From: Thermoprotei archaeon
GTDB lineage: Archaea > Thermoproteota > Thermoprotei > Thermofilales > B15-G2
Direction: 5' to 3'
Length of the DNA: 5,587 bases
NCBI GenBank assembly: GCA_003649445.1
Contig: QMRV01000129.1
Location: forward strand, 1-5,587
Part shown: in pieces, positions 1 through 5,587 of the stretch
How the letters are laid out: each line of letters starts with the position of its first letter
How positions within the stretch are numbered: the stretch's first letter is position 1
Made by a program: the position numbers and the translations under genes
The notes under the pieces: generated by a model
Database searches by the model: none
Told to the model about the DNA's origin: nothing
What the model saw: only the letters and a program-made list of their open reading frames with translations

Positions 1-1264
1 CTGATACCAGTATAGCTAGCGCAAACGCAGCAATAGTTGCTATAGGGAATATTGATCCAGCTTTAGCTAAGGCAAGTTTTCTTCTAGTAATAGGAAGATA
101 GTATAGTACTTTAGCCCCCTCGCCTTCAATATAGTATAATGTCTCTGAAGTTAGACCAATGATTCCTCCTGCTAAGCCACATACGCCTAGGAATATAGCT
201 AGCCATATTCCGCTAGTTAAGCTTGGGTTACGAGTAGTAAGCTCAGGTAAGAACGCTATAAAGGGGAAAACTACAAAGTAAAGAATACTCGCTAGACGCC
301 TCGGCTCTCTTAGTAGTAGTTTTATGTCTTTTGAAATAAATCCTTTAATTGAGCTTTCAACAGATATTTCAGCGTAACGCTCTTTGACGACTCTGAGTTT
401 AGTTAAGACAGGGGCTCTTACTTTGAGTACACCTGCTTGGACTCTCCCTGTTAAGACACCCAGCCTTGAGACTGCAAAGCGGTAAGAGATGCCTAGAAGA
501 GCTACACTCAATACTGCGGAGAAAAATGCTCCCTGAGGATTGTTCTTGATAAACAACATTCCTATAAAGGGAATATAGGCTGCTACGCTGAGCTCGGCTA
601 GGCTCATTACTTCAGAAACATAGCTAATGAGCTGGCCTGCTGAGTAAAATGCAACAAATACTATTAGCCACGCTAAAGTAGCGAGCCCTCTTAAGATACT
701 TCTTTTCCTTACAAGCTGAGCATATGTTCCTAGCCCTAAGCCTAAAGCATACCCAAATACTATGAGAATAATTGATGCAAGCAGCGCAGCAATTAATAAG
801 ACGGGATCTACAGCTTTAAAAGCAGCTGCTATTAGTGGAGGAATATATATGAAGAGTACTGATGCTCCACCCCAGTACAAAAATAGTGAAAGTAAGTAAG
901 CCTCGGCTATAGTTCTTTCGTCGAGTGGAAACATTACTAATAGGTCTACTAGGCGCTCGCCGACATAGACTGATGTGAAGCCTATGCTAGTTAAAAGAAC
1001 TATGAATAAGCCCATTATCATTAAGCCCGAGTATATTCCGGAAAACAGAAGTTCTGCCGCGCTAGGAGGAGCTATTAGTAGTACTGCGGAGATAAGTAAT
1101 GAGATTAGAGTAAAAACAGCTGCCCCTACTAAATTGGCTCTGACGGCTGAGGGCTTATATTCTCCCAGCATGAAGCCGAATACTCCCCTTTTACCAAAAC
1201 TTCTCCGCGATCGATAAGATACTTCACGAGCCAGTACTCTAGCCAATTCTAGCTCTAATGTCAT
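1..1264 (-). CDS. ABC-2 type transporter permease, C-terminus cut by window edge
   Basis: The frame is open from ATG at 1264-1262 to the left edge: 421 codons without a stop, end missing. It is an integral membrane protein that should form the channel of an exporter driven by the ATPase encoded just upstream. Hydrophobic segments lie at about residues 44-65, 72-95, 120-148, 153-178, 192-215, 224-240, 247-265, 325-340, 352-375 and 400-420. A cytoplasmic basic stretch at about 266-325 separates two halves. Each half carries a similar loop: GERLVDLLVMFPLDERTI (102-119) and EGAKVLYYLPITRRKLALAK (382-401). This suggests two fused ABC-2 repeats. The start is supported by AGGTGAT three bases upstream, which overlaps the ATPase stop and implies translational coupling. 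The substrate cannot be read from the sequence. Family assignment rests on topology and the partner ATPase. Confidence 0.85.
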   Translation of the reverse strand, partial: MTLELELARVLAREVSYRSRRSFGKRGVFGFMLGEYKPSAVRANLVGAAVFTLISLLISAVLLIAPPSAAELLFSGIYSGLMIMGLFIVLLTSIGFTSVYVGERLVDLLVMFPLDERTIAEAYLLSLFLYWGGASVLFIYIPPLIAAAFKAVDPVLLIAALLASIILIVFGYALGLGLGTYAQLVRKRSILRGLATLAWLIVFVAFYSAGQLISYVSEVMSLAELSVAAYIPFIGMLFIKNNPQGAFFSAVLSVALLGISYRFAVSRLGVLTGRVQAGVLKVRAPVLTKLRVVKERYAEISVESSIKGFISKDIKLLLREPRRLASILYFVVFPFIAFLPELTTRNPSLTSGIWLAIFLGVCGLAGGIIGLTSETLYYIEGEGAKVLYYLPITRRKLALAKAGSIFPIATIAAFALAILVS

Positions 1265-1268
1265 TGTA

Positions 1269-2027
1269 TCACCTATAGAGAGCTCTAATCACGTCTTCGT
1301 ACTCAGGGCTGTATCCAGTCACCTTGAGAAATACTTCTTCGAGCTCTTTTGCTCCGAAAATTTCTTTGAGCTCGCCTGGCTTACCTTCGGCGACTATCTC
1401 TCCTCTGTGTATAATAAGCACTCTATCTGCAATAGCTTCGGCAATAGGCAGGACGTGAGTTGAAATGAGCACTGGTACACCCGCGTCAGCTGCCTCTCTT
1501 ATCCACGTCTTCACTATTTTAGCTGCAACAGGATCAAGTCCTGTAAACACTTCGTCTAAGACAAGCGCTTTAGGCTCTCTTAGCATCAACGATGCTAAGA
1601 GCACTTTTCTTTTAGTGCCGTAGCTTAAATCTCCGATGAACTTGTCTAAATGTTCGCTTAGGCCCAAGAGACGTATAATGTTGTTTACTTTATCTTCGCT
1701 CACTTTTATGCCGTATATTGATAAAATGAAGCCGAGGTACTCTTCTATTTTAAGAGACTCGTAGATAACTATTTCCTCGGGCATAAAGCCTACTATTTTT
1801 CTGGCTTCAAGAGGATTCTCGGCGACATCTATGTTGTTGACAAAAACTTTGCCTTTGTCAGGCTTAACTACTCCTATAGTCATTTTAAACAATGTAGATT
1901 TTCCACTGCCATTAGGTCCTAGGAGTACTACTACTTCACCTCCGTTGACCTCGAAGCTAACATTTTTTACTACAGGGTTTTCATCAAAAGATTTCCATAC
2001 GTCGTTGTAAATAATCTTGCTTTCCAC
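1269..2027 (-). CDS. ABC transporter ATP-binding protein (ABC-2 exporter type)
   Basis: This 252-residue cytoplasmic ATPase should power the permease encoded 4 bases downstream. Visible motifs in order: Walker A GPNGSGKST (37-45); Q-loop region GFMPEEIVIYE (80-90), where the usual Gln is Glu84; signature LSYGT (134-138), a variant of LSGGQ; Walker B ALVLDE (155-160) with catalytic Glu160; D-loop GLD (163-165); H-loop His191 in STHV. All residues needed for hydrolysis are present. The length is normal for single-domain ATPases of the CcmA/NatA-like group that pair with ABC-2 permeases. The start is GTG; no Shine-Dalgarno sequence precedes it, but a TATA-like CTTAAAT lies about 25 bases upstream, as expected for a leaderless archaeal mRNA. 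The exported compound is unknown; drugs, lipids or peptides are all possible for this family. Confidence 0.93.
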   Translation of the reverse strand: MESKIIYNDVWKSFDENPVVKNVSFEVNGGEVVVLLGPNGSGKSTLFKMTIGVVKPDKGKVFVNNIDVAENPLEARKIVGFMPEEIVIYESLKIEEYLGFILSIYGIKVSEDKVNNIIRLLGLSEHLDKFIGDLSYGTKRKVLLASLMLREPKALVLDEVFTGLDPVAAKIVKTWIREAADAGVPVLISTHVLPIAEAIADRVLIIHRGEIVAEGKPGELKEIFGAKELEEVFLKVTGYSPEYEDVIRALYR

Positions 2028-2045
2028 AATAACAGTATAGAAAGT

Positions 2046-2056
2046 ATTGATTTAAG
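2046..2056 (-). promoter_or_regulatory. TATA-like promoter element of the ABC exporter operon
   Basis: On the minus strand the sequence CCTTAAATCAA is centred about 25 bases before the GTG at 2027. That is the spacing of an archaeal TATA box for a transcript that starts at or next to the start codon. The assignment is by position and composition only. Confidence 0.5.
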
Positions 2057-2064
2057 GCTTTATC

Positions 2065-2084
2065 AGGTCGATAAACCTCGACCT
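2065..2084. repeat. Inverted repeat AGGTCGA-N6-TCGACCT
   Basis: Two perfect 7-base arms (2065-2071 and 2078-2084) flank a 6-base spacer. The repeat sits between the phosphoribosyltransferase stop and the TATA-like box of the ABC operon, directly upstream of where TBP/TFB would bind. It could be a repressor or activator site, or an RNA hairpin at the 3' end of the upstream transcript. No T-run follows it on the minus strand, which weakens the terminator reading. Confidence 0.5.
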
Positions 2085-2101
2085 TAAGTAGAGCAATTTC
2101 T

Positions 2102-3124
2102 CTAAATCGTCCTCAGCACGTCTCTAATGCACTTCATTCTCTCCTTGTATATCTCCTCTATCTCTTTAGTGAACCACGATGCTTTGCGAGAAATTTCTAG
2201 AAGTTTTTCAAGCATATGCAAACTTTTCTCTAAGTGACCCTTTATATCGCCTGGCTCATAGTCGTATCCATTGAAGAGCCTAGGCTGTCGCTCGCTCCAG
2301 TCGCCAGGCTGATCTGCTCCAGGAGCATAGTAGGGCAACATTTCTCTCAGAACCTCTATATCTACTACTGCTCCGAGACACTTAAGTTCATGGCGCTCAC
2401 TCCACCAGCTTTCATCGGGGCCATATAGGGGCATGTCATAGTTATTGTAGGCTAGAGGCGTTAAGTCCTGGAGAGCAAAAACATAGATTTCCTCTACTCC
2501 TACTTCTTTAGCATACTCAACTATCTTTTTAGCACCCTTCTCTGAAATAAATCCGTAAAGCACTAGCTGAGACACTGTAGATGAGCTACGTGAAACAAAG
2601 TCTTTTAGAGCCTCTACTGCAGAGAGACCAGTAGCTACAGTATCTGCTAGCAGCAAGGCAATATTACTTCTAGGCACAGAGCTGTAGTCGCGGTAAACTA
2701 CCTTAGGTTTACGCTCAACATGGTCTCTAAAAGACCCCTCCTCATACTTTACTCTAACATATGCTTCAGCGAAACTTTTACCTAAGTGTTTTAGTGCCTC
2801 GTGCACCATATAGCCTTTCGATGCTCGAAGAATATGTAAGAGTACTATGGGCTCCTGTACCTCTATGATAGAAAATAGTGCTTTCAGTGCTTTTATAGCA
2901 GCCCTTCTGTTTAACTCAAGGAACTTCTCTCCGACAATTTCAGGCCTACATGCGATGCTCCTCGACTCGAGTGTATCTACTGAGTAGACTTCTGCCGGAA
3001 AATCTACTTTGGTTTTATATACTCTTACATTTTCTTCCTTAAAAACTAGCTCTGTTAAATCAACTTTAATGCAGTTTTCTTCAATTATTTTATCTAGCAA
3101 TGACTCAGGTATATGTAAATGCAA
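2102..3124 (-). CDS. Uracil phosphoribosyltransferase-like protein with C-terminal extension
   Basis: This 340-residue protein has the type I phosphoribosyltransferase fold signals of the uracil (Upp) branch. HILRASKGYMVHEAL (97-111) matches the conserved Arg-Ala loop after the first core strand. LLLADTVATGLSA (157-169) is the PRPP-binding loop, compare DPMLATGG in Upp. YGFISEKGAKKIV (190-202) matches the segment before the uracil site. A Pro-Gly-X-Asp segment (268-271, then Gly-Asp at 274-275) recalls the PGxGDxGDR uracil loop. Upp would convert uracil and PRPP to UMP in the cytoplasm. At 340 residues it is much longer than Upp (about 210), with inserts around 230-265 and a helical tail at 295-340, so substrate and role may differ. 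The start is TTG, with GGGGAGG four to five bases upstream; an upstream in-frame stop leaves no ATG choice. A TATA-like element lies at about 3148-3158. Confidence 0.72.
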   Translation of the reverse strand: MHLHIPESLLDKIIEENCIKVDLTELVFKEENVRVYKTKVDFPAEVYSVDTLESRSIACRPEIVGEKFLELNRRAAIKALKALFSIIEVQEPIVLLHILRASKGYMVHEALKHLGKSFAEAYVRVKYEEGSFRDHVERKPKVVYRDYSSVPRSNIALLLADTVATGLSAVEALKDFVSRSSSTVSQLVLYGFISEKGAKKIVEYAKEVGVEEIYVFALQDLTPLAYNNYDMPLYGPDESWWSERHELKCLGAVVDIEVLREMLPYYAPGADQPGDWSERQPRLFNGYDYEPGDIKGHLEKSLHMLEKLLEISRKASWFTKEIEEIYKERMKCIRDVLRTI

Positions 3125-3130
3125 GTGCCC

Positions 3131-3137
3131 TCCCCAA
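3131..3137 (-). promoter_or_regulatory. Shine-Dalgarno sequence deciding the TTG start
   Basis: Minus-strand TGGGGA with the following GGG places a purine-rich GGGGAGGG four bases before TTG at 3124-3122. An in-frame TAA at 3148-3146 leaves no ATG or GTG upstream, so this site supports the unusual TTG start of the phosphoribosyltransferase. Confidence 0.5.
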
Positions 3138-3142
3138 AGGAT

Positions 3143-3172
3143 GACTTAAACTATATAAGTCTAACTCAAGTC
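3143..3172. promoter_or_regulatory. Shared divergent promoter with TATA box inside an inverted repeat
   Basis: ACTATATAAG at 3150-3159 is a strong TATA-like box. Read on plus it predicts transcription from about 3180, just before the ATG at 3185; read on minus (TTATATAGTTTAAG) it predicts a start near 3122-3130, just before the TTG of the phosphoribosyltransferase. The box is framed by GACTTA (3143-3148) and TAAGTC (3156-3161), an inverted repeat with a 7-base spacer. A third half-site AAGTC (3168-3172) follows exactly 11 bases after the second, about one helical turn. This could be an operator controlling both directions. Confidence 0.45.
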
Positions 3173-3184
3173 ACACAAATATTG

Positions 3185-3802
3185 ATGAAAAAGATTTTAT
3201 TAGTTTCCATAATTGCACTAATATTAGTATTAACTGCTTTAGTCTGCTATATGAGATATGCTAAACTTAAAGAAAAACCATCTGAAATAAAAATGTTGAA
3301 CTTGTTGCTGTACCTTCTACAATTAAGAAAACTTCAGTTAAGTTATCGTGGACTGTTTTTCGGCTAAAATTTACAGCAAGTTCTTCGCCTACAGTACTAA
3401 AGAAACTGTTTCCGAAGAATACTCTAGTTAGTAAATATATCAGTTAACGTCGTCGGCTCAAATAGAGCAGTATTTACCTTCAGATCCTACTGGCGCCCTG
3501 AAGCTAAGTACTTCTGGGAGTTATGGTATATTAAGCGAGACCTACCTCCGGGAAAACATGTGCTGAAAAAGTTTTACCCTAAGTGGGCTATTTTCTTAAA
3601 AAATACTGAAGTAGAGTTCAATATAACTTGCAGTAAAGGCGCTGCTTCGAGCGAAGCTCTCTTTATACTCTTAAAGCCAATTCAAGTATCGGCACCCACT
3701 CTAATTGAAGTAGAAAATGCGCCTAACATCACGTGGCTTAATGTTAACTTAAATGAATATGGTGCACTTTTCTTAGAGAAAACTCCTCCAGGAGGCTTTT
3801 GA
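3185..3802 (+). pseudogene. Frameshifted gene for a membrane-anchored extracytoplasmic protein
   Basis: ATG at 3185 follows a TATA-like box by about 30 bases and opens MKKILLVSIIALILVLTALV, a signal peptide or N-terminal membrane anchor (residues about 3-24). The reading then moves by -1 three times: near the A-run 3289-3293, the T-run 3356-3360 and the TT at 3428-3429. The pieces are VELVAVPSTIKKTSVKLSWT, then SAKIYSKFFAYSTKETVSEE, then a frame open from 3428 to the TGA at 3800-3802. That last piece holds NVVGSNRAVFTF, KYFWELWYIKRDLPPGK and NAPNITWLNVNLNEY. Restoring one base at each site gives about 206 residues, mostly beta-strand-like, ending in the starting frame. I do not recognise the family. 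It may be a decayed gene, a sequencing artefact, or less likely a recoded gene. The last piece could still be translated from GTG at 3560. Confidence 0.65.
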
Positions 3803-3810
3803 GTGAGTAT

Positions 3811-3829
3811 GTTTGTTTTCTTTTGTTCC
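3811..3829 (+). terminator. T-rich stretch, possible archaeal terminator
   Basis: Shortly after the TGA at 3800-3802 the plus strand has GTTTGTTTTCTTTTG, a row of T-runs of 3 to 4. Archaeal RNA polymerase often terminates at such T-rich tracts without a hairpin. It would close the 3185-3802 transcription unit. Confidence 0.35.
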
Positions 3830-3925
3830 ACTAGTATGGGAGTCTATAGGGTATTCCTAGTCATTAATTATAGTTCTAGAGAATTCTCACTAAACTAAAA
3901 TAATGGGAAGAAATAGTAATTTAGT

Positions 3926-4155
3926 ATGAGGAAACTAGTAGGAAAAATGATGTGTCCACGATGCAGAAACAAAATTGATAGACTTTTAGTTTAGTTATCT
4001 TACCCTTTGAAGGAGAAGTATGGCTCGTAAGAAACAACAAGTGGAAAATAGAGTTAATCAGCGACACAGCCTTCCAGACAATAAAATGTCCTGCATGCGG
4101 CAAAGAAATAGAATACATTATATTAAACAAACAAAAATATCAAGAAAACAAATAG
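3926..4155 (+). pseudogene. Small four-cysteine zinc-ribbon protein with one frameshift
   Basis: ATG at 3926 starts MRKLVGKMMCPRCRNKIDRL, which stops at TAG 3992-3994. The frame one base back is open from 3982 to TAG 4153-4155 and reads SLVILPFEGEVWLVRNNKWK, then TIKCPACGKEIEYIILNK. One extra T in the T-run 3984-3987 joins them into about 76 residues with CPRC (10-13) and CPAC, the two knuckles of a zinc ribbon with a beta-rich stretch between. Both knuckles belonging together is good evidence that this was one gene. Small zinc ribbons often bind nucleic acid or partner proteins, but nothing here fixes the role. No Shine-Dalgarno sequence is visible; CTAAAATAAT at about 3895-3904 could be a TATA box for a leaderless message. 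It is either broken, a sequencing error, or a recoded gene. Confidence 0.62.
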
Positions 4156-4192
4156 AAGAAATATTCCTCAATCAAATAAAAACAATATAAAA

Positions 4193-4464
4193 TCACCGCT
4201 TCCTCCTATTCCACCAGTATAGAAATCTGTAGAGTACTCCTATTAAGCTTTCCTCTACAATAACTATTACTGTGTCTTTGTCTTATTAATCTATGCTCCA
4301 ATCACTCTACTACTCACCTTAAACTCTTCTGGTAGCCTATACTTAAGCTACTCTTCGCTTTCTTGTAGCGGTGGCTCTTTGTCGAAGAAATTAAACTAGT
4401 TTTTAAACACATAAACATTTAGAGAACATAGCTTACACTTATACTACTGTATCTTGAGAAATAT
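4193..4464 (-). pseudogene. Decayed gene remnant, C-terminal part of an unknown protein
   Basis: The minus strand keeps a convincing C-terminus before TGA at 4195-4193: DKDTVIVIVEESLIGVLYRF followed by LYWWNRRKR, aromatic then basic. This frame is closed by TAA at 4285-4283. One base back, the frame from 4293 upward reads LKYRLPEEFKVSSRVIGA, FNFFDKEPPLQESEE and LCSLNVYVFKN, broken by TAG at 4293-4291, 4350-4348, 4398-4396 and 4446-4444. A TAA follows at 4467-4465. One extra A at 4283-4284 would join the end to the rest (INKDKDTV). No start codon or promoter is evident, and the N-terminus is gone. The family is not recognised. Several stops plus a shift make real decay the best reading. It runs convergently towards the zinc-ribbon gene, with 37 bases between the two stops. 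Confidence 0.5.
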
Positions 4465-4470
4465 TTATTG

Positions 4471-4495
4471 CTGAAACATGGAATACTTTCAGTAT
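4471..4495. repeat. Overlapping small inverted repeats upstream of the TnpB-like gene
   Basis: CTGAAA (4471-4476) and TTTCAG (4487-4492) form a 6-bp stem with a 10-base loop. ATACT (4483-4487) and AGTAT (4491-4495) form a tight 5-bp stem with the 3-base loop TTC. They overlap, so only one can form at a time. IS200/IS605 elements carry imperfect subterminal hairpins, so this might mark a left end, but short AT-rich repeats like these also arise by chance. Confidence 0.25.
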
Positions 4496-4510
4496 AGTAA
4501 AACTTTTCCT

Positions 4511-4590
4511 ACACTACTTAAATAGCCTCAAACAACACTATACTTAAATGAAGCGAGAGTAGCATGAATCTCTCCCAGTGAGGTGGAATT
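4511..4590 (+). promoter_or_regulatory. Promoter region and ribosome-binding site of the TnpB-like gene
   Basis: ACACTACTTAAATA (4511-4524) and ACACTATACTTAAAT (4535-4549) are two near-copies of a TATA-like element about 25 bases apart. From the second, transcription would begin near 4570, leaving about 20 bases of leader. That leader contains GAGGTG (4580-4585), an excellent match to the archaeal anti-Shine-Dalgarno, five bases before ATG 4591. GAGAG (4555-4559) and CTCTC (4570-4574) form a weak inverted repeat between promoter and start. Confidence 0.5.
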
Positions 4591-5587
4591 ATGGAACTTT
4601 ACGTAGCTTTTAAATTTAGAGTAAAGATTCCAAGAGAAAAAGCAGAAGAAATCTATAGGGTAATGAGGAGGTTTCGAGAGAATATGAAGAAAATCAGGGT
4701 TTTAGTAAAGTTGCTGAGAAAGCAGGGTTATAGTGAGGAGGAAGCGTTTAAAATTGCTATTGAGCGCTATAGAATAAAGAACTTGATTATGCCGGGGAGT
4801 CAAAAACAAGTGAGAGCCTATATTACTTCAAAGTTACACAGAGCTGATTCACTAATTCTCTTAAAGCGTTTTGGCTACAAGTATACTTGCTATTTTGTAG
4901 AGAAAGATAGCAGAGTTTTCTTAAGAATTGGTGGTGAAATTGACGCATGGATTCCGGTGAAAAAAGGCATATTCAAGGCTATTAAGAAGAGGGAGAGCTG
5001 GGGGTGGAAGCCTGTCGAGCTAGTACTTAAGTTCCTCAATTTTACTAAGAGAAATGGACTCTTTGAAGTAATTGTAGTTTTCAAGGTTTCAGTAAAGAAG
5101 ATTTCTATTGAGGACATTAGAGAAGCTTTAAGAAGTAGTAGACTCTCCTTGATTTCAGTTGACATCAACGCTATTCATGGAGCGTACTTCGGGTTATTTA
5201 GAGTACAGGATAGTGAACTTAAATTAATTGGAGTAAGGAAAACGAATGTTAATTGGCGGCTAGTTGAATATCATCTTAAGAGGAAGGCGGAGCTTCAGAG
5301 TAAGCTTAAGAAGAAAGGGCTTTCTTCTAGAGAATTTAGAGAGCTTAGGCAGCTTGAGAGAAAGATCGGCAATTTAATAGTGTGCCCTAAAAGGAGAGGT
5401 CTTGGTATTCTACGTGAATTAATTAGAAGAGAGCAGAGTCTTGGGAGAAAAGTTGTTGTAGTAATAGAAAATATTAGTGAAAAAGATGTGCAGGGGATGT
5501 GTAATAGTAGTCCAAAAATAAACAGAGCTATAAAATGGTTTATGAGTGGGTGGCAGAAGCGAATACAATTTCTGGCTAAAATTGAAG
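4591..5587 (+). CDS. TnpB/OrfB-like RuvC nuclease (IS200/IS605-type), C-terminus cut by window edge
   Basis: The frame is open for 332 codons to the right edge. Residues 1-95 are basic and helical; 96-170 alternate short strands with lysines, like the RNA/DNA-binding barrel part of TnpB. The RuvC-I motif is LISVDINAIHGAYFGLF (187-203) with Asp191. RuvC-II is KVVVVIENIS (287-296) with Glu293. Between them lies a basic coiled helical region (225-285). After it, KWFMSGWQKRIQFLAKIE (315-332) matches the Trp...helix that precedes the zinc finger in OrfB proteins. The third RuvC Asp and the CxxC finger would follow outside the window. TnpB proteins are RNA-guided DNA nucleases that favour retention of their element; the guide RNA comes from the 3' end of the gene. 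No TnpA gene lies upstream, so this is a stand-alone copy or a domesticated one. ATG 4591 is fixed by GAGGTG five bases upstream. Confidence 0.8.
   Translation, partial: MELYVAFKFRVKIPREKAEEIYRVMRRFRENMKKIRVLVKLLRKQGYSEEEAFKIAIERYRIKNLIMPGSQKQVRAYITSKLHRADSLILLKRFGYKYTCYFVEKDSRVFLRIGGEIDAWIPVKKGIFKAIKKRESWGWKPVELVLKFLNFTKRNGLFEVIVVFKVSVKKISIEDIREALRSSRLSLISVDINAIHGAYFGLFRVQDSELKLIGVRKTNVNWRLVEYHLKRKAELQSKLKKKGLSSREFRELRQLERKIGNLIVCPKRRGLGILRELIRREQSLGRKVVVVIENISEKDVQGMCNSSPKINRAIKWFMSGWQKRIQFLAKIE

Noticed and set aside
975..1217. Plus-strand frame of 80 codons
   Set aside because: It lies wholly antisense to the permease, whose minus-strand frame has clear membrane segments and motifs.
2234..2428. 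Plus-strand frame of 64 codons
   Set aside because: Antisense to the phosphoribosyltransferase, no promoter or ribosome site, no recognisable protein features.
3119..3184. Upstream ATG at 3119 as start of the secreted-protein gene
   Set aside because: It would place the TATA box inside the coding region and add 22 residues before a typical signal anchor; ATG 3185 fits the promoter.
3879..3888. 10-base palindrome GAGAATTCTC
   Set aside because: Isolated and short, with no placement relative to a promoter that suggests a function.
3809..3898. 29-codon plus-strand frame directly after the broken secreted-protein gene
   Set aside because: Very short, low-complexity T-rich start, no ribosome site; the T-rich part is better read as a terminator.
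3921..4130. Minus-strand frame of 69 codons
   Set aside because: Antisense to the zinc-ribbon gene, whose two CxxC knuckles are the better evidence.
4890..5168. Minus-strand frame of 92 codons
   Set aside because: Antisense to the TnpB-like gene; composition is a shadow of that frame.
1..5587. CRISPR array, tRNA or rRNA genes
   Set aside because: I saw no regularly spaced direct repeats and no tRNA cloverleaf or rRNA sequence on either strand.

Overview
The window looks like chromosomal DNA of a thermophilic archaeon, most likely Thermoproteota (Crenarchaeota). The signs are TATA-like boxes about 25 bases ahead of start codons with almost no leader, GTG and TTG starts, GGTGAT/GAGGTG ribosome-binding sites that match an archaeal 16S 3' end, Arg codons nearly all AGA/AGG, and archaeal-type protein sequences. 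I cannot name the genus.

Left part (1-3124, all minus strand). From right to left come an intact uracil-phosphoribosyltransferase-like protein with a long C-terminal extension (3124-2102), an ABC transporter ATPase (2027-1269) and its ABC-2 type permease (from 1264, running off the left edge). ATPase and permease are 4 bases apart and form a translationally coupled two-gene exporter operon. The phosphoribosyltransferase is separated from them by about 75 bases that hold a TATA-like box and a 7-bp inverted repeat, so the exporter probably has its own promoter. I see no functional link between the enzyme and the transporter.

Middle part (3125-4590) is a gene graveyard. A plus-strand gene for a membrane-anchored extracytoplasmic protein (3185-3802) can be read to about 206 residues only if three single-base losses are restored. 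A plus-strand four-cysteine zinc-ribbon protein (3926-4155) needs one. A minus-strand remnant (about 4464-4193) keeps a convincing C-terminus but has several in-frame stops and one shift. The intact genes on both sides argue for real decay, although several shifts fall in homopolymer runs and sequencing error must be excluded.

Right part (4591-5587, plus strand). An open frame of at least 332 codons runs off the right edge. It carries a RuvC-I aspartate (VDIN) and a RuvC-II glutamate (VVVVIEN) spaced as in TnpB/OrfB proteins of IS200/IS605-like elements. No TnpA lies in the window. The RuvC-III motif, zinc finger and any guide RNA at the 3' end would lie beyond it. This RNA-guided-nuclease relative next to decayed genes is the most noteworthy content; I see no clear evidence for a wholly new system.
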